From CAZHUM01 sp046484045 (GTDB lineage: Archaea > Thermoplasmatota > Thermoplasmata > Halarchaeoplasmatales > Halarchaeoplasmataceae), in assembly GCA_046484045.1 (NCBI GenBank), contig JAWOBZ010000062.1:1-41117 (forward strand): a stretch of DNA of 41,117 nucleotides, given 5' to 3'. The position numbers and the translations under genes are program-made. This document shows positions 1-8,433 of this stretch, in pieces. The notes under the pieces are model-generated. The model ran no database searches. It was not told where the DNA came from and was given only the letters and a program-made list of their open reading frames with translations. Every line of letters begins with the position of its first letter. The first letter of the stretch is position 1.

Positions 1-76
1 GCCGCTCCGACCGCGGGCCTCCACAAAACCCTCCTCGGCGAGCTGATCGAAGGCATGCTGGAGGGTGACGATGCAT
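1..76 (-). other. GC-rich foreign-looking segment, likely contig-end chimera
   Basis: The first 70 bases are about 69% G+C (48 of 70), well above the neighbouring archaeal DNA. On the minus strand, shifted relative to the adjoining OB-fold gene, the segment reads through 25 codons that include TLQHAFDQLAEEGFVEARG. This resembles the winged-helix end of bacterial GntR/MocR regulators. The OB-fold frame loses all resemblance to its family at about the same point. The change in composition and the frame break coincide near base 76. I infer a misjoined read or contig end rather than a real gene; a recent insertion is possible but less likely. Confidence 0.5.
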
Positions 77-424
77 GGTCTTCGGTATGAAATCCTCTGC
101 CTTATATTCTTCCTCTTCTAGTCTTTTTATCGAGTGGAAATCATCTTGGTTGACTGATACTTGCATCCTATCACGATATGAAGATACTATCCCTTTTACC
201 TCCACGACATCGCTGACTTCTACGGACTCGTATTTTGCAGTGACTTCCTTCTCATCTAATCCTCCCCAGTAAACAACGCTCACATCTCCGGTCTTATCTC
301 CCACGGTTAAACGGAAGAAAAATCCTTTGGCGTATTCTTTAGGGGGCGTTTTACTTCTAACGGCGAACTTTTCATCTATCTCACGTCCTTCTACCAGGTC
401 TTCTACGAAGAGTTTCTTCTTCAA
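77..424 (-). CDS. OB-fold nucleic-acid-binding protein, YhaM-like, 3' incomplete
   Basis: About 116 residues are readable from a TTG start at 422-424, preceded by GAGAGTGAT as a Shine-Dalgarno-like stretch and a TATA-like ATTATATA near 455-463. The N-terminus KKKLFVEDLVEG followed by an OB-fold (KGFFFRLTVGDKTGDVSVVYWG) resembles the N-terminal domain of YhaM-type 3'-5' exoribonucleases and archaeal OB-HD proteins, in which an HD phosphohydrolase domain normally follows. Here the sequence reaches EDFIPKT and then loses similarity at the GC-rich contig end, so no HD domain is seen. The role is probably RNA or DNA binding or processing. It follows pyrC on the same strand with 64 bases between them and has its own apparent promoter. 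Function is inferred from the family; the full protein cannot be judged from this window. Confidence 0.6.
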
Positions 425-488
425 TATATCACTCTCTGACGGCAGTAAAAATGTTAGGTATATAATATTAACGATTGAGATTACTTAA

Positions 489-1715
489 TCACAACTCCTT
501 AACGTACTTTCCCCTTCCCTTCTCACCCACGAAATCGAAATCCTTTACCACGAATTCACCCCTGGACATCACATGCTGAGGGAAGACCGCCCTGAAACTG
601 TTGTACGGTGTCCATCCGCATTTAGAATGCAGATCCTCGGGTTCAATAGCGATGTTCTCTCTGAAGTCGAAGAAGGCGAGGTCAGCGTAATATCCCTCCT
701 CTATCTTACCTTTCTTGATCCCTAGAAACTCCGCCGGTCTCTCAGCTGTCGCTTTAACGACGGTGTCCAACGATATCTTACCGAAAGCGACCGCATTCAT
801 CATCATAGGGTACATGGTCTCCACGCCGGGTATACCAGCTGGTGCTTCCTCGAAATCTACCTGCTTTTCCTCCTCTAGATGAGGGGCGTGGTCGCTCGCT
901 ATGATGTCGATCTTACCCCAGTCTAGCGCTTTCCACAGTTCGATCTGCTCGTTCTGAGAGCGTAGGGGCGGATTCACTTTTCCGTAGGGGCCCAGGAAGG
1001 CGTCTTCTGAGAGGAATAAGTGGTGGGGTGTGACTTCATTGGTTCGATCGTGTCCATGGGACGCTTCTATGGCTTTTTTCGTTGTCACGTGGCATACGTG
1101 CTTATCACCGGGTAGCGTGTCCAGGGTTCTGATGGCTTCTACCTCGCTCTCCACTGGTCTGCACTTGTTGTAGGTCTTCAAGTCCTCTGCTGACCCGCTG
1201 AACAATTCCTCCTTTTCACAGTGGTACGCTATCTTCCCGCCCCTATCTATTATCTTTTGGACCTCGTCTTCGTATTCGCTGCGTTTCGTTCCGGTGCTGG
1301 ACGACATATAGACCTTGAAGATATCAGTCTCTCCGCACAGTTCCGACGCACCTGGTTCCACGTAACCGTATAAGGCAAAATCCACAACGGATTTTTTATC
1401 GGCTAACCTTTTCTTCTTTTCAAACCTATCCGTAGTGCTGGTCTTGGGGTCCGTATTGGGCATGTCGGCGTAGGTGGTGATGCCTCCGAATGCAGCACTT
1501 AAAGATCCGGTGTAGAAATCCTCCTTGTGGGTCATCCCGGGTTCCCTGAAATGAACGTGGATATCGGTGCCCGCTGGGAGTATCACTCCGTCCCAGTAGA
1601 ATACGTCCTCCTCGTCATCCACACTTTTTTTGATGAATTCTATCTTCCCACCCTTTATTCCGATATACCTCTGCTTCAGCTGTCCGTCTATGTAGGCAGT
1701 TCCCTTTATTATCAT
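489..1715 (-). CDS. pyrC: Dihydroorotase
   Basis: This 408-residue protein should catalyse the reversible cyclisation of N-carbamoyl-L-aspartate to dihydroorotate in pyrimidine synthesis. It has the amidohydrolase metal motif DIHVHFREPG (His53, His55), a lysine in FKVYMSSSTG (Lys134) at the position often carboxylated in this superfamily, further histidines in YHCE and CHVTT, and the ASDHAPH motif carrying the catalytic Asp275. The length is normal for the family. The ATG start has GGTGAAATGATAGT just upstream. It begins 9 bases after the AMMECR1 gene ends, so the two are probably co-transcribed. No other pyrimidine genes are in the window. Assignment is confident; the exact metal ligands are by family analogy. 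Confidence 0.93.
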   Translation of the reverse strand: MIIKGTAYIDGQLKQRYIGIKGGKIEFIKKSVDDEEDVFYWDGVILPAGTDIHVHFREPGMTHKEDFYTGSLSAAFGGITTYADMPNTDPKTSTTDRFEKKKRLADKKSVVDFALYGYVEPGASELCGETDIFKVYMSSSTGTKRSEYEDEVQKIIDRGGKIAYHCEKEELFSGSAEDLKTYNKCRPVESEVEAIRTLDTLPGDKHVCHVTTKKAIEASHGHDRTNEVTPHHLFLSEDAFLGPYGKVNPPLRSQNEQIELWKALDWGKIDIIASDHAPHLEEEKQVDFEEAPAGIPGVETMYPMMMNAVAFGKISLDTVVKATAERPAEFLGIKKGKIEEGYYADLAFFDFRENIAIEPEDLHSKCGWTPYNSFRAVFPQHVMSRGEFVVKDFDFVGEKGRGKYVKEL

Positions 1716-1724
1716 ACTATCATT

Positions 1725-2321
1725 TCACCCTATCTCCTTCTTGACGATGTTCCCTCTGGGGGATTCTTCGGCGAATATCTCTCCCTGGAATTTCTCCACG
1801 TCTAGGCTGCCTTCTTTCCACGCCCCTCTGTGCAGACCGGCTTTCATGCACGTGTGAGCTAGGAATTCCTCTTCGTCCCAACCGTACTCTACGGGCACTT
1901 GAGGCAGCAGTAAACCCTTCCAAGGCCCTTTGGAGATTACCAGTCCGTCTCTACCGCACTCGATCTTCTTGGGAAGTTGTAAAGGGTCTTCGTACACTAT
2001 CTCTTCAGGGGGTGTTAGCAGAGTTACCTCTATGATGATGTTGTCCAGTTCATCTTTTCCCAATTTGGGAAATCTTGGGTCGTTCGTAGCACTCTTAGCG
2101 GCCTTGACCAATGCCTCTTTCAATTTGAAAATGGGTTCTGGGTATCCTATGCACCCGCGTAGATCATCCGATGGATGCGTGTTGATGGTTACGAAGACCC
2201 CCATCTCCTTATTGAACTTACTCGGGATTTCCAATTCACCGATCGACTCTCCCCGTACGTGGGACTCTATCACTCGCCTAGCTATCTTAACCGCCTTCTC
2301 TCCTTCCTCTCGGGTGAACAT
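1725..2321 (-). CDS. AMMECR1 family protein
   Basis: This is a 198-residue protein with the family's most conserved motif, LRGCIGYPEP, near residue 55, followed by KAAKSATNDPRF and the IEVTLLTPPEEI segment. AMMECR1 proteins are widespread in archaea and eukaryotes. Their biochemical role is not settled; some are encoded near radical SAM or MEMO genes, but not here. I chose the ATG at 2321 rather than the TTG four codons earlier, because a TATA-like stretch (GGTTTAATAC, about 2345-2355) lies roughly 25-30 bases upstream and would give a leaderless transcript. The gene appears to lead a two-gene unit with pyrC. The family call is secure; the function is unknown. Confidence 0.88.
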   Translation of the reverse strand: MFTREEGEKAVKIARRVIESHVRGESIGELEIPSKFNKEMGVFVTINTHPSDDLRGCIGYPEPIFKLKEALVKAAKSATNDPRFPKLGKDELDNIIIEVTLLTPPEEIVYEDPLQLPKKIECGRDGLVISKGPWKGLLLPQVPVEYGWDEEEFLAHTCMKAGLHRGAWKEGSLDVEKFQGEIFAEESPRGNIVKKEIG

Positions 2322-2367
2322 CGATTTAAACAATAATCCTCGATGTATTAAACCTTAATGGATGGAA

Positions 2368-3852
2368 TCAGACCATAAAGATCACGATTATCGTCAGGGC
2401 TGAAAGTAAGGCAATGGGGGCACCCCAATAAACAGATTCTTTCAGGTCGATATCGCCTTTGAACAGCTCGAAAAGGAACATGACACCCAGACCCAACTCT
2501 ACCGCCCCCTCGATGTACCGTTCACCCATGAACAAAAGAACGGCGATGAAGGCGAAAACGGTTCCCATCACTATAGGTACTGCGTTCCAAAGCCGCATGG
2601 TCATCTCCTCCCTTTTCTCTTCACGGAGTAGATAAAGGAGGAAGATCGTGGTTACCAGTGCTATCCATAGGATTGAAACCAAAGTAGTTTCTGGTGATAC
2701 ATTCTCGTATTGTATCCACAGAACCGACCAGATGACCGCATAAGCCCCCAATCCGAAAAGGATGTATGTCCATCTTACATCATCGTTCCACCTTACACCG
2801 GCGTCCAGGACGAAGGCGCCTCCCAGGATCCAGAACATGCCTATCGAAGAACTGATGGTGTGGTCCGGTGAAAGAGTGGACGTGAAGCCGTAAGCCATAA
2901 GAAACGAACCGAAGATATACGGTAATCCTCTTATGGGCTGTGATTCAGATTTGTGTGTAAAGAAGATAGCGAGGAAGAGAGACACCAGGACAAAGAAATA
3001 GGTGGGTATCTCGCTGATAATATCCTGTCCATAGTACATCTCAGAGTACACGAACAACAAAACGAAGAACGAATTGAACAATATGGAAAACGAAAATATC
3101 TGCTCGACGCCTTTCTTCCTTTCATCTAGTTTGGAAAAGTAGGACGCCATGAGAGTAAGTCCGGCTAAAAGGGAAAAAAGAGGATAAAGACATAGTATCT
3201 CACTGCCAGTTTCCATCAAGAAAAACAGTGACGGTATTATCGAAAATAATAGCAGTAAACCGATGACAGCCTTCGCGTATCCTTCTTTTCTTTTTGGGAT
3301 CTCTCTTGATCCCTCCATCAATATGGGATCGTGATAGAAGCCTAGGTGCGGAGGTGGGAGGTCGTTGCTTTCATCGTTTTCTTCTTTTATCTCCTCGACT
3401 ACATCCTCCTCATCGTCTTCTTCATCATCGAACAAACCCTCTAGATTGTTCTCTATGCAGTGATCATACAGCTGGAAAACGGGGAAATCATACTCATCTA
3501 ACAGCTCACCGAAAGTGACGTTACCCAGAGTTTTGTCATTCGACAGTTCTAACTCGCTTTCTTCGAGCCGTTCACAGAGGTCCCTAGCATCTTTCCTGCC
3601 TGGTTCCAACAGCTTATAGGTTTTTAGCTTTCTTTTATGGCCGGTTACACGAGATTTTCTGCTGTCGATCTTCCCTTCTTTTTCGAGAGATATCAGGCAC
3701 TGGGCCATGTGTGCTCTGCTCACTCCGACCTCTTCGGCGATTCCTTTCTGAGTCAATGACTCGGAGTATTCCATCGCCCAACCCGGCGCCCTCTGCAGAT
3801 AGATGTGGATCAGTGCTTTCTCTTTAACAGTAAGATTGGGCAGTTCGTTCAT
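2368..3852 (-). CDS. Winged-helix protein fused to a polytopic membrane domain
   Basis: About 494 residues. The first ~90 form a MarR/ArsR-like winged helix: EKALIHIYLQRAP, then ESLTQKGIAEEVGVSRAHMAQ as recognition region and a basic wing (RKSRVTGHKRKLKTY). An acidic linker (DDEEDDEEDVVEEIKEE) follows, then about ten hydrophobic segments from residue ~195 to the C-terminus. This suggests a membrane-tethered one-component regulator with a cytoplasmic DNA-binding end. The ATG at 3852 with AAAAGGTCGAG upstream is preferred; a GTG at 3903 would overlap the alpha-2-macroglobulin gene by 25 bases. With the ATG, it starts 26 bases after that gene stops, so the two are very likely one operon. The ligand is unknown. 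It is a candidate to bind the paired palindromes at 8241-8280 (inference). Confidence 0.75.
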   Translation of the reverse strand: MNELPNLTVKEKALIHIYLQRAPGWAMEYSESLTQKGIAEEVGVSRAHMAQCLISLEKEGKIDSRKSRVTGHKRKLKTYKLLEPGRKDARDLCERLEESELELSNDKTLGNVTFGELLDEYDFPVFQLYDHCIENNLEGLFDDEEDDEEDVVEEIKEENDESNDLPPPHLGFYHDPILMEGSREIPKRKEGYAKAVIGLLLLFSIIPSLFFLMETGSEILCLYPLFSLLAGLTLMASYFSKLDERKKGVEQIFSFSILFNSFFVLLFVYSEMYYGQDIISEIPTYFFVLVSLFLAIFFTHKSESQPIRGLPYIFGSFLMAYGFTSTLSPDHTISSSIGMFWILGGAFVLDAGVRWNDDVRWTYILFGLGAYAVIWSVLWIQYENVSPETTLVSILWIALVTTIFLLYLLREEKREEMTMRLWNAVPIVMGTVFAFIAVLLFMGERYIEGAVELGLGVMFLFELFKGDIDLKESVYWGAPIALLSALTIIVIFMV

Positions 3853-3878
3853 TCTCTCGACCTTTTTTCCTATAGGGT

Positions 3879-6800
3879 TTATCCGTCTTGGATCTCGACC
3901 CACCAGGGTTGTTCATCCACTCTGATGGTGGGTGAATACATATCGTAGTAATGTATTCCTTGGATTTGTATATTTCCCGGTTTCGAAGGGATGAAATCGA
4001 TATCGAAACTTATCTTCGTTCCCGCAGATAGATCGGTCAGGTATATCCTCAGCTCGTTTTTCTCCACCTCGAAGTTGGAGATGTGCTGTCTCTCCAGCAG
4101 ATGATCGTAATCGTAGGTTCTGAATCCGGTGGGCAGCGGTATCTTGACCAGACCCATCTTGGAATACGGTGCGGATGCACTGTACCTGATGGAGATATTC
4201 ATGGTATATTCATCCTTGACCTCCGTTTCAGAGGGGGCTTTCACATCTAGATATATGTTTTTGTATTCATCTACAGACCAGTCAACGTACTCGATGTAAA
4301 CGACCTGGTAGGCCAATTTGCCGATCCCATCTCCAGATATGATCACCTGGTTGTCATCGGATAGGTAGCCTTTCAGATCGAAGAAATATGTCATATCCAG
4401 ATTGCTCTGGTCGTATTCGACGCTTCCTACGTTTTCACCGTTCATCTCCACCGATGCGTTCATGTGGTCCATGTCGATATTCCCTGCAGTAGATGTCTGC
4501 AGTGCCTGGAGCGCTACAACCGTATCTTGAGTGGTGTAGAAAGTACCGAATTCGTTCCTGTTCTCTATGAGGTACTGAACGGCTTTATCCGTCGTGTCGT
4601 AGTACCCCTCTCCAGAAAGCGCCATCAATGCGTAACCGGTGGTCTCGATTATCTTGCTGCCCGAAGACCCATAGTACGACCTTGAATCCTGCAGCATGGA
4701 ACTGTCTGATTCCCAGTAAACGGTGCCGTTCTTCTCCTTCTTGAGTGAGTCTATCTGCTCCAGCATACTCTGGTATTCACTGCCGCCCTCGTTTGCCAGC
4801 TTGTAGCAGACAGCTGCTATCGAAAGAGTGTAAGGGTCGTTCCACTGGTCATCTATGTTGTTTGAGATGTAATCAAGGCCTTTATCAACCGCCGAGGAGG
4901 ATTTATCGTAACCTGAATAGAGCAGTGATCTGGTGATGTAGGCAGTAGTTGCCACTTTCTTTGTTCTCAGTGTAGACGAAGTGGTCTCATAAAGCCCCCA
5001 TTCCGGGAACTCCCAGGAACCGTCGGAGTTCTGCTGACTCACCAGCCAGTCCTGCATATCGGTCATGATCTTATCGTCTATGGTGAGACCGGCGTTTCGG
5101 GCATCTTGGAACGTTAATAATCCCCACGAAGTCAGCCACGGATGGACGTCCTGGTCCCTGGGGAACCAGACTATCCCCCTGCCCTTACCGTTCTGGGCTT
5201 CCATCAGGAAAGTGAGTTCGTGCTGGATACCCTGGGTGACTATGGTCTCGTATTTTTCCATATTTTCCGGGGGATTCTCCGAGTTGACCGCGATATCGTA
5301 TGCGAGGACGTCTATGGACAGTGTAGACATGCTCTGTTCGCCGCATCCGCTCACTTGATGGATGAAGCCTTCAGCCGAATCCAACGTGACCGAATCCATA
5401 CCTCCGTAGAGCTTGATGAAAGCTTGCTGACTTCCGGGTATGTAATTAGGATCTGTCTGGAACGTGATCGTGACGGTTTCGTTGTTCGTCAGCTGCCCGT
5501 TGAAAACCTGGGCTTCCTTCTGACCGTTCGGAGCGACCTTCATCTTCTTGTGGATCAGGTCCTGCTTGTTGGCCGCGTTGGCTTCTATACGAAGTATGTT
5601 CTCTCCTACGTCTTTAGCCGTGATCGTGTAGGTCACGTTCCCCACTTCGTTCGAGTCGAGGGGAACCGTCTTTACCGGGTTATCGTGCAGTTCGAACCAG
5701 CTGGCCCCCTGGAGAGTCACCTTGGCGTTCACCGATGTGTCCAGATAGTTGTAAACCATCACTCTAAGCTCGAAGGTGTCTTCCCTCACTGCTGAGACTG
5801 GCACATCCGGCTCGATGAAGAAGTCCTTGAAAACGGTGAGGTTCTCCGTCTCCCCGACCATGTCTCCTTCTTTAGTGGATGCTACTCCGTCTATGAGCCA
5901 GTTGGTGATCGAGTCAGGTGTTATCAACTGGATTTGTGCCTCTCCGTTCTGATCGGTGATCAGAGTCGGGTGCCAGTACCAAGTCTCCGGGAAGTACGTC
6001 CTGGGCTTGCCCTGTTCCCCTTGAGCTTCGGTGGACTGGTCTTCACCCGATGGAGAGCTAGAACTGCTCTCACTATCACCGAATGACCAATCGATGCCGA
6101 TCCCACCACCTGTGGCTGCATCTTCCTCAGCTAATTCCTCTTTCGCTTCCGGTCTCATCCGCGGTCCCTCATCGACTCCCATCTCCCCGCCGCTGGATCC
6201 TCCCTTCGGAAGCGCCCCGTACAAGAACACTGAAAATGAACCTATGATCAGTATACCCGCCATCAAACACGCCGCCGACTGTTTGGATTTCATAGCGTAG
6301 ACGAAAAGGAGTAAGAACCCTACGAACCCCAGTATGATAAGCGTGGACCAGTACGTAGACGTCCACTGTTGTTCCACCTGGACCGCGCTGTCGTAGGTCT
6401 GCCCGGCGGTGACTATCTCGAAGCCTACCACTCTCGTTTCATTCTCCTCACCTTCTTTCTCGAGTATCTGATCCATGCCTGAGAGCTGGTTCAATTCGGT
6501 GAGTGCTTCGTCCGTTATCTTCACGCCGATGGCTGCGTTAATGGGCGCTCCTTCTTTATAGACTTTAAAAGCTATATTCGTTTCTTCCGCCGGCCTGTAG
6601 ATCTCCTTGTCAGTCGATATATTCAAGTCCAGATAATCGCTTTGAGCCACGTTCACGCTGACGCTGTCCGTAGAGTAGGACATATCTTTTTCGATTGAGT
6701 AGGCGTTCAATCTGTATCTCGGTGCCATGTCGTAAACGACCGGTATCGTGATCGTGGTCGGTGATTCATCCATTATGAAATAATCCGAATACAAAATACT

Positions 6801-8201
6801 CTTTTCCGTCTGGACGTTGTAGTATATCCTGCCGGTGAGTGATGTACCATGGTAATAGATCTGGAACTCCTTGTTCTTGCCTACCTCGTCGTTCCCATAC
6901 ATCTCTATTATCTTTACACCGTCGGATGACTTCACTTCAAAATATTCCTCGTAGTTATCTCCATCGTAATCGGCTTCCACCGTGAAGGACGATTCTCCAC
7001 TGTACTCCCTCTCCCATGAAACTATGCCGCTGGATGAAGTTGTTTTACTTTCTAGATTGGTCGATCCAAGAGATGCTCTAACCGACAGATCGGCTACAGG
7101 AGTGCTGTCTGGATGTGTGACTTTGACCGAGTAAGTGGACTTCGTTCCTTCGATGTTCTTGCTGGATATCAGATCGAATCGAATGGGATCTTCGCTGACC
7201 GGTACGTCCAATGTGTCCCATTCGCTGTGTCCAGATGTATCCGTGACCGTCGCGTTCAATGTGAAATGATCCGGGCCCGTATCTCTGTAAGGTAAACGTA
7301 GATAGAAAGGAAATTGACCCTCTGTAAGCAACCCCGCATCCGTATCCATCTCATAACCGTCGTAGTACAATGAAACTTCAGCCTGACCGGCGACCTGTTT
7401 TCCGAAGAAATAACTCACGTCCAGCGTGCCGGAAACAGAATCGTCGAAGAGATACCAGTCATCTAACGACCTATAATTGATCTTGAACCTCGGCAGGACG
7501 TATTCATCCACCATGAACCTCTCTTTGATGGTGACATCAGATACGTTAACTTTGAGTTCGTAGACTCCCAACGGAAGTATATCCGAGAGTGTGTAGTTGT
7601 AGTACGATATTCCGTATTCGTTAGGACTGAATTCCTTCCTGAATATCTTATCTCCCTCGGGGGTGGTGATCTGGTATGTGACCTGTTCGGTTTCATTCAA
7701 CGGTGAGTTACCGACGAAGCAAAGAGACCTGATATGCACGGTCTGGCCCGGCTGATAGATCGGCTTGTCCGTGGAGACGAACAATCTTGTCATGCCTCTG
7801 ACTTCGATGTGTTTTGAAATCTCCTTTCCCGCGGATTTGACGATTATATCTCCCTCGTAGTTACCCTCGGGAAGTTCGATCTCCACGTCGGAGATGCCTT
7901 TCTGGGACGTTTTTCCCCGGTACAGCATCTCGGAGCCGTCGTCTCGCGATAAATAAACTTCCACTTCTTTGTTAGACATGGGCTCTCCGTCTATCTTCAT
8001 CACCGATATCGGAAAATTGACCTTCTGCCCGCCGTCGTAATCGGACGGGAGCAGTGCTGACACCCTAGATCTGTTCAACGAGTATATCTCACCGGCGTTG
8101 TACGCTAATATGCCCGCGCTTATAAGTAATGAAAATACTATCAAAGCGAACCACCGTTTGTCTACCCTTTTCAACAATCCTACCTCGCCTTTCGATTTCA
8201 T
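3879..8201 (-). CDS. Alpha-2-macroglobulin-like thioester protein, membrane-anchored
   Basis: A 1440-residue protein of the A2M family. It has an N-terminal membrane anchor or uncleaved signal (ALIVFSLLISAGILAYNAG, residues ~18-36), MG-type beta domains with the family signature DKPIYQPGQTVHIRSL near 150, and the A2M domain around WYWHPTLITDQNGEAQI. The intact thioester motif GCGEQ has Cys953 and Gln956 (codons 5334-5345), followed by the alpha/alpha-toroid and a C-terminal receptor-binding-like domain. A2Ms trap proteases, or covalently attach to targets, through the thioester. Unusually, two further hydrophobic segments (~617-666) and a Gly/Ser/Glu-rich stretch sit where the bait region is expected. 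No penicillin-binding protein is adjacent, unlike bacterial A2M/PBP1c pairs; a winged-helix membrane protein follows instead. The ATG lies about 25 bases after a TATA box, so the transcript is nearly leaderless. Confidence 0.9.
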   Translation of the reverse strand: MKSKGEVGLLKRVDKRWFALIVFSLLISAGILAYNAGEIYSLNRSRVSALLPSDYDGGQKVNFPISVMKIDGEPMSNKEVEVYLSRDDGSEMLYRGKTSQKGISDVEIELPEGNYEGDIIVKSAGKEISKHIEVRGMTRLFVSTDKPIYQPGQTVHIRSLCFVGNSPLNETEQVTYQITTPEGDKIFRKEFSPNEYGISYYNYTLSDILPLGVYELKVNVSDVTIKERFMVDEYVLPRFKINYRSLDDWYLFDDSVSGTLDVSYFFGKQVAGQAEVSLYYDGYEMDTDAGLLTEGQFPFYLRLPYRDTGPDHFTLNATVTDTSGHSEWDTLDVPVSEDPIRFDLISSKNIEGTKSTYSVKVTHPDSTPVADLSVRASLGSTNLESKTTSSSGIVSWEREYSGESSFTVEADYDGDNYEEYFEVKSSDGVKIIEMYGNDEVGKNKEFQIYYHGTSLTGRIYYNVQTEKSILYSDYFIMDESPTTITIPVVYDMAPRYRLNAYSIEKDMSYSTDSVSVNVAQSDYLDLNISTDKEIYRPAEETNIAFKVYKEGAPINAAIGVKITDEALTELNQLSGMDQILEKEGEENETRVVGFEIVTAGQTYDSAVQVEQQWTSTYWSTLIILGFVGFLLLFVYAMKSKQSAACLMAGILIIGSFSVFLYGALPKGGSSGGEMGVDEGPRMRPEAKEELAEEDAATGGGIGIDWSFGDSESSSSSPSGEDQSTEAQGEQGKPRTYFPETWYWHPTLITDQNGEAQIQLITPDSITNWLIDGVASTKEGDMVGETENLTVFKDFFIEPDVPVSAVREDTFELRVMVYNYLDTSVNAKVTLQGASWFELHDNPVKTVPLDSNEVGNVTYTITAKDVGENILRIEANAANKQDLIHKKMKVAPNGQKEAQVFNGQLTNNETVTITFQTDPNYIPGSQQAFIKLYGGMDSVTLDSAEGFIHQVSGCGEQSMSTLSIDVLAYDIAVNSENPPENMEKYETIVTQGIQHELTFLMEAQNGKGRGIVWFPRDQDVHPWLTSWGLLTFQDARNAGLTIDDKIMTDMQDWLVSQQNSDGSWEFPEWGLYETTSSTLRTKKVATTAYITRSLLYSGYDKSSSAVDKGLDYISNNIDDQWNDPYTLSIAAVCYKLANEGGSEYQSMLEQIDSLKKEKNGTVYWESDSSMLQDSRSYYGSSGSKIIETTGYALMALSGEGYYDTTDKAVQYLIENRNEFGTFYTTQDTVVALQALQTSTAGNIDMDHMNASVEMNGENVGSVEYDQSNLDMTYFFDLKGYLSDDNQVIISGDGIGKLAYQVVYIEYVDWSVDEYKNIYLDVKAPSETEVKDEYTMNISIRYSASAPYSKMGLVKIPLPTGFRTYDYDHLLERQHISNFEVEKNELRIYLTDLSAGTKISFDIDFIPSKPGNIQIQGIHYYDMYSPTIRVDEQPWWVEIQDG

Positions 8202-8224
8202 ATCTATAGATTTGTCCGTTTCGG

Positions 8225-8233
8225 TATATAATA
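8225..8233 (-). promoter_or_regulatory. TATA box of the A2M operon
   Basis: Read on the minus strand this is TATTATATA, centred about 28 bases ahead of the A2M start codon at 8201. Transcription would therefore start at or within a few bases of the ATG. It lies between the operator-like palindromes and the gene. Confidence 0.55.
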
Positions 8234-8240
8234 GATACTT

Positions 8241-8280
8241 CTACATGTAGTCTACAATTAGGATGTAGTGCTACATGTAG
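8241..8280. promoter_or_regulatory. Paired palindromic operator-like sites
   Basis: The perfect 10-bp palindrome CTACATGTAG occurs at 8241-8250 and again at 8271-8280, exactly 30 bp apart, about three helical turns. Between them lie partial copies (TCTACA, GATGTAG). The position directly upstream of the A2M TATA box fits an activator site or an upstream repressor site, and the same sites could act on the divergent ATPase gene. The protein that binds them is unknown; the winged-helix protein of the A2M operon is a candidate. Confidence 0.6.
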
Positions 8281-8433
8281 TGGGTGATATGGGGGGATAC
8301 TGTATCGATTTAACAACTTCCCTACACATCTATTTAGAATAAATGCACAATTCTTATATTCTAATGATTTGTTCACCCACATACCGATATGCTTTAAAGC
8401 AACGTCGTAAGTGGTTTGAGGAAGGTACCTGTA

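Larger units (their letters stand above)
8202..8433. other. Divergent intergenic regulatory region
   Basis: These 232 bases separate the A2M operon (leftward) from the STAND ATPase gene (rightward). They hold the leftward TATA box at 8225-8233, two identical palindromes at 8241-8250 and 8271-8280, and for the rightward gene a TATA-like TTATATT at 8354-8360 or TTTAAAG near 8393. I see no coding sequence in it. Confidence 0.6.

Noticed and set aside
75..272. Plus-strand reading frame of 65 codons at the left edge
   Set aside because: It is the opposite strand of the OB-fold gene, has serine-rich low-complexity translation and no start signals.
1720..1923. Second minus-strand frame overlapping AMMECR1
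   Set aside because: Shadow frame rich in Arg and Ser; the AMMECR1 frame carries the conserved motifs.
5142..5795. Long plus-strand frame (217 codons) inside the A2M gene
   Set aside because: Antisense of well-conserved A2M sequence including the thioester region; no family resemblance.
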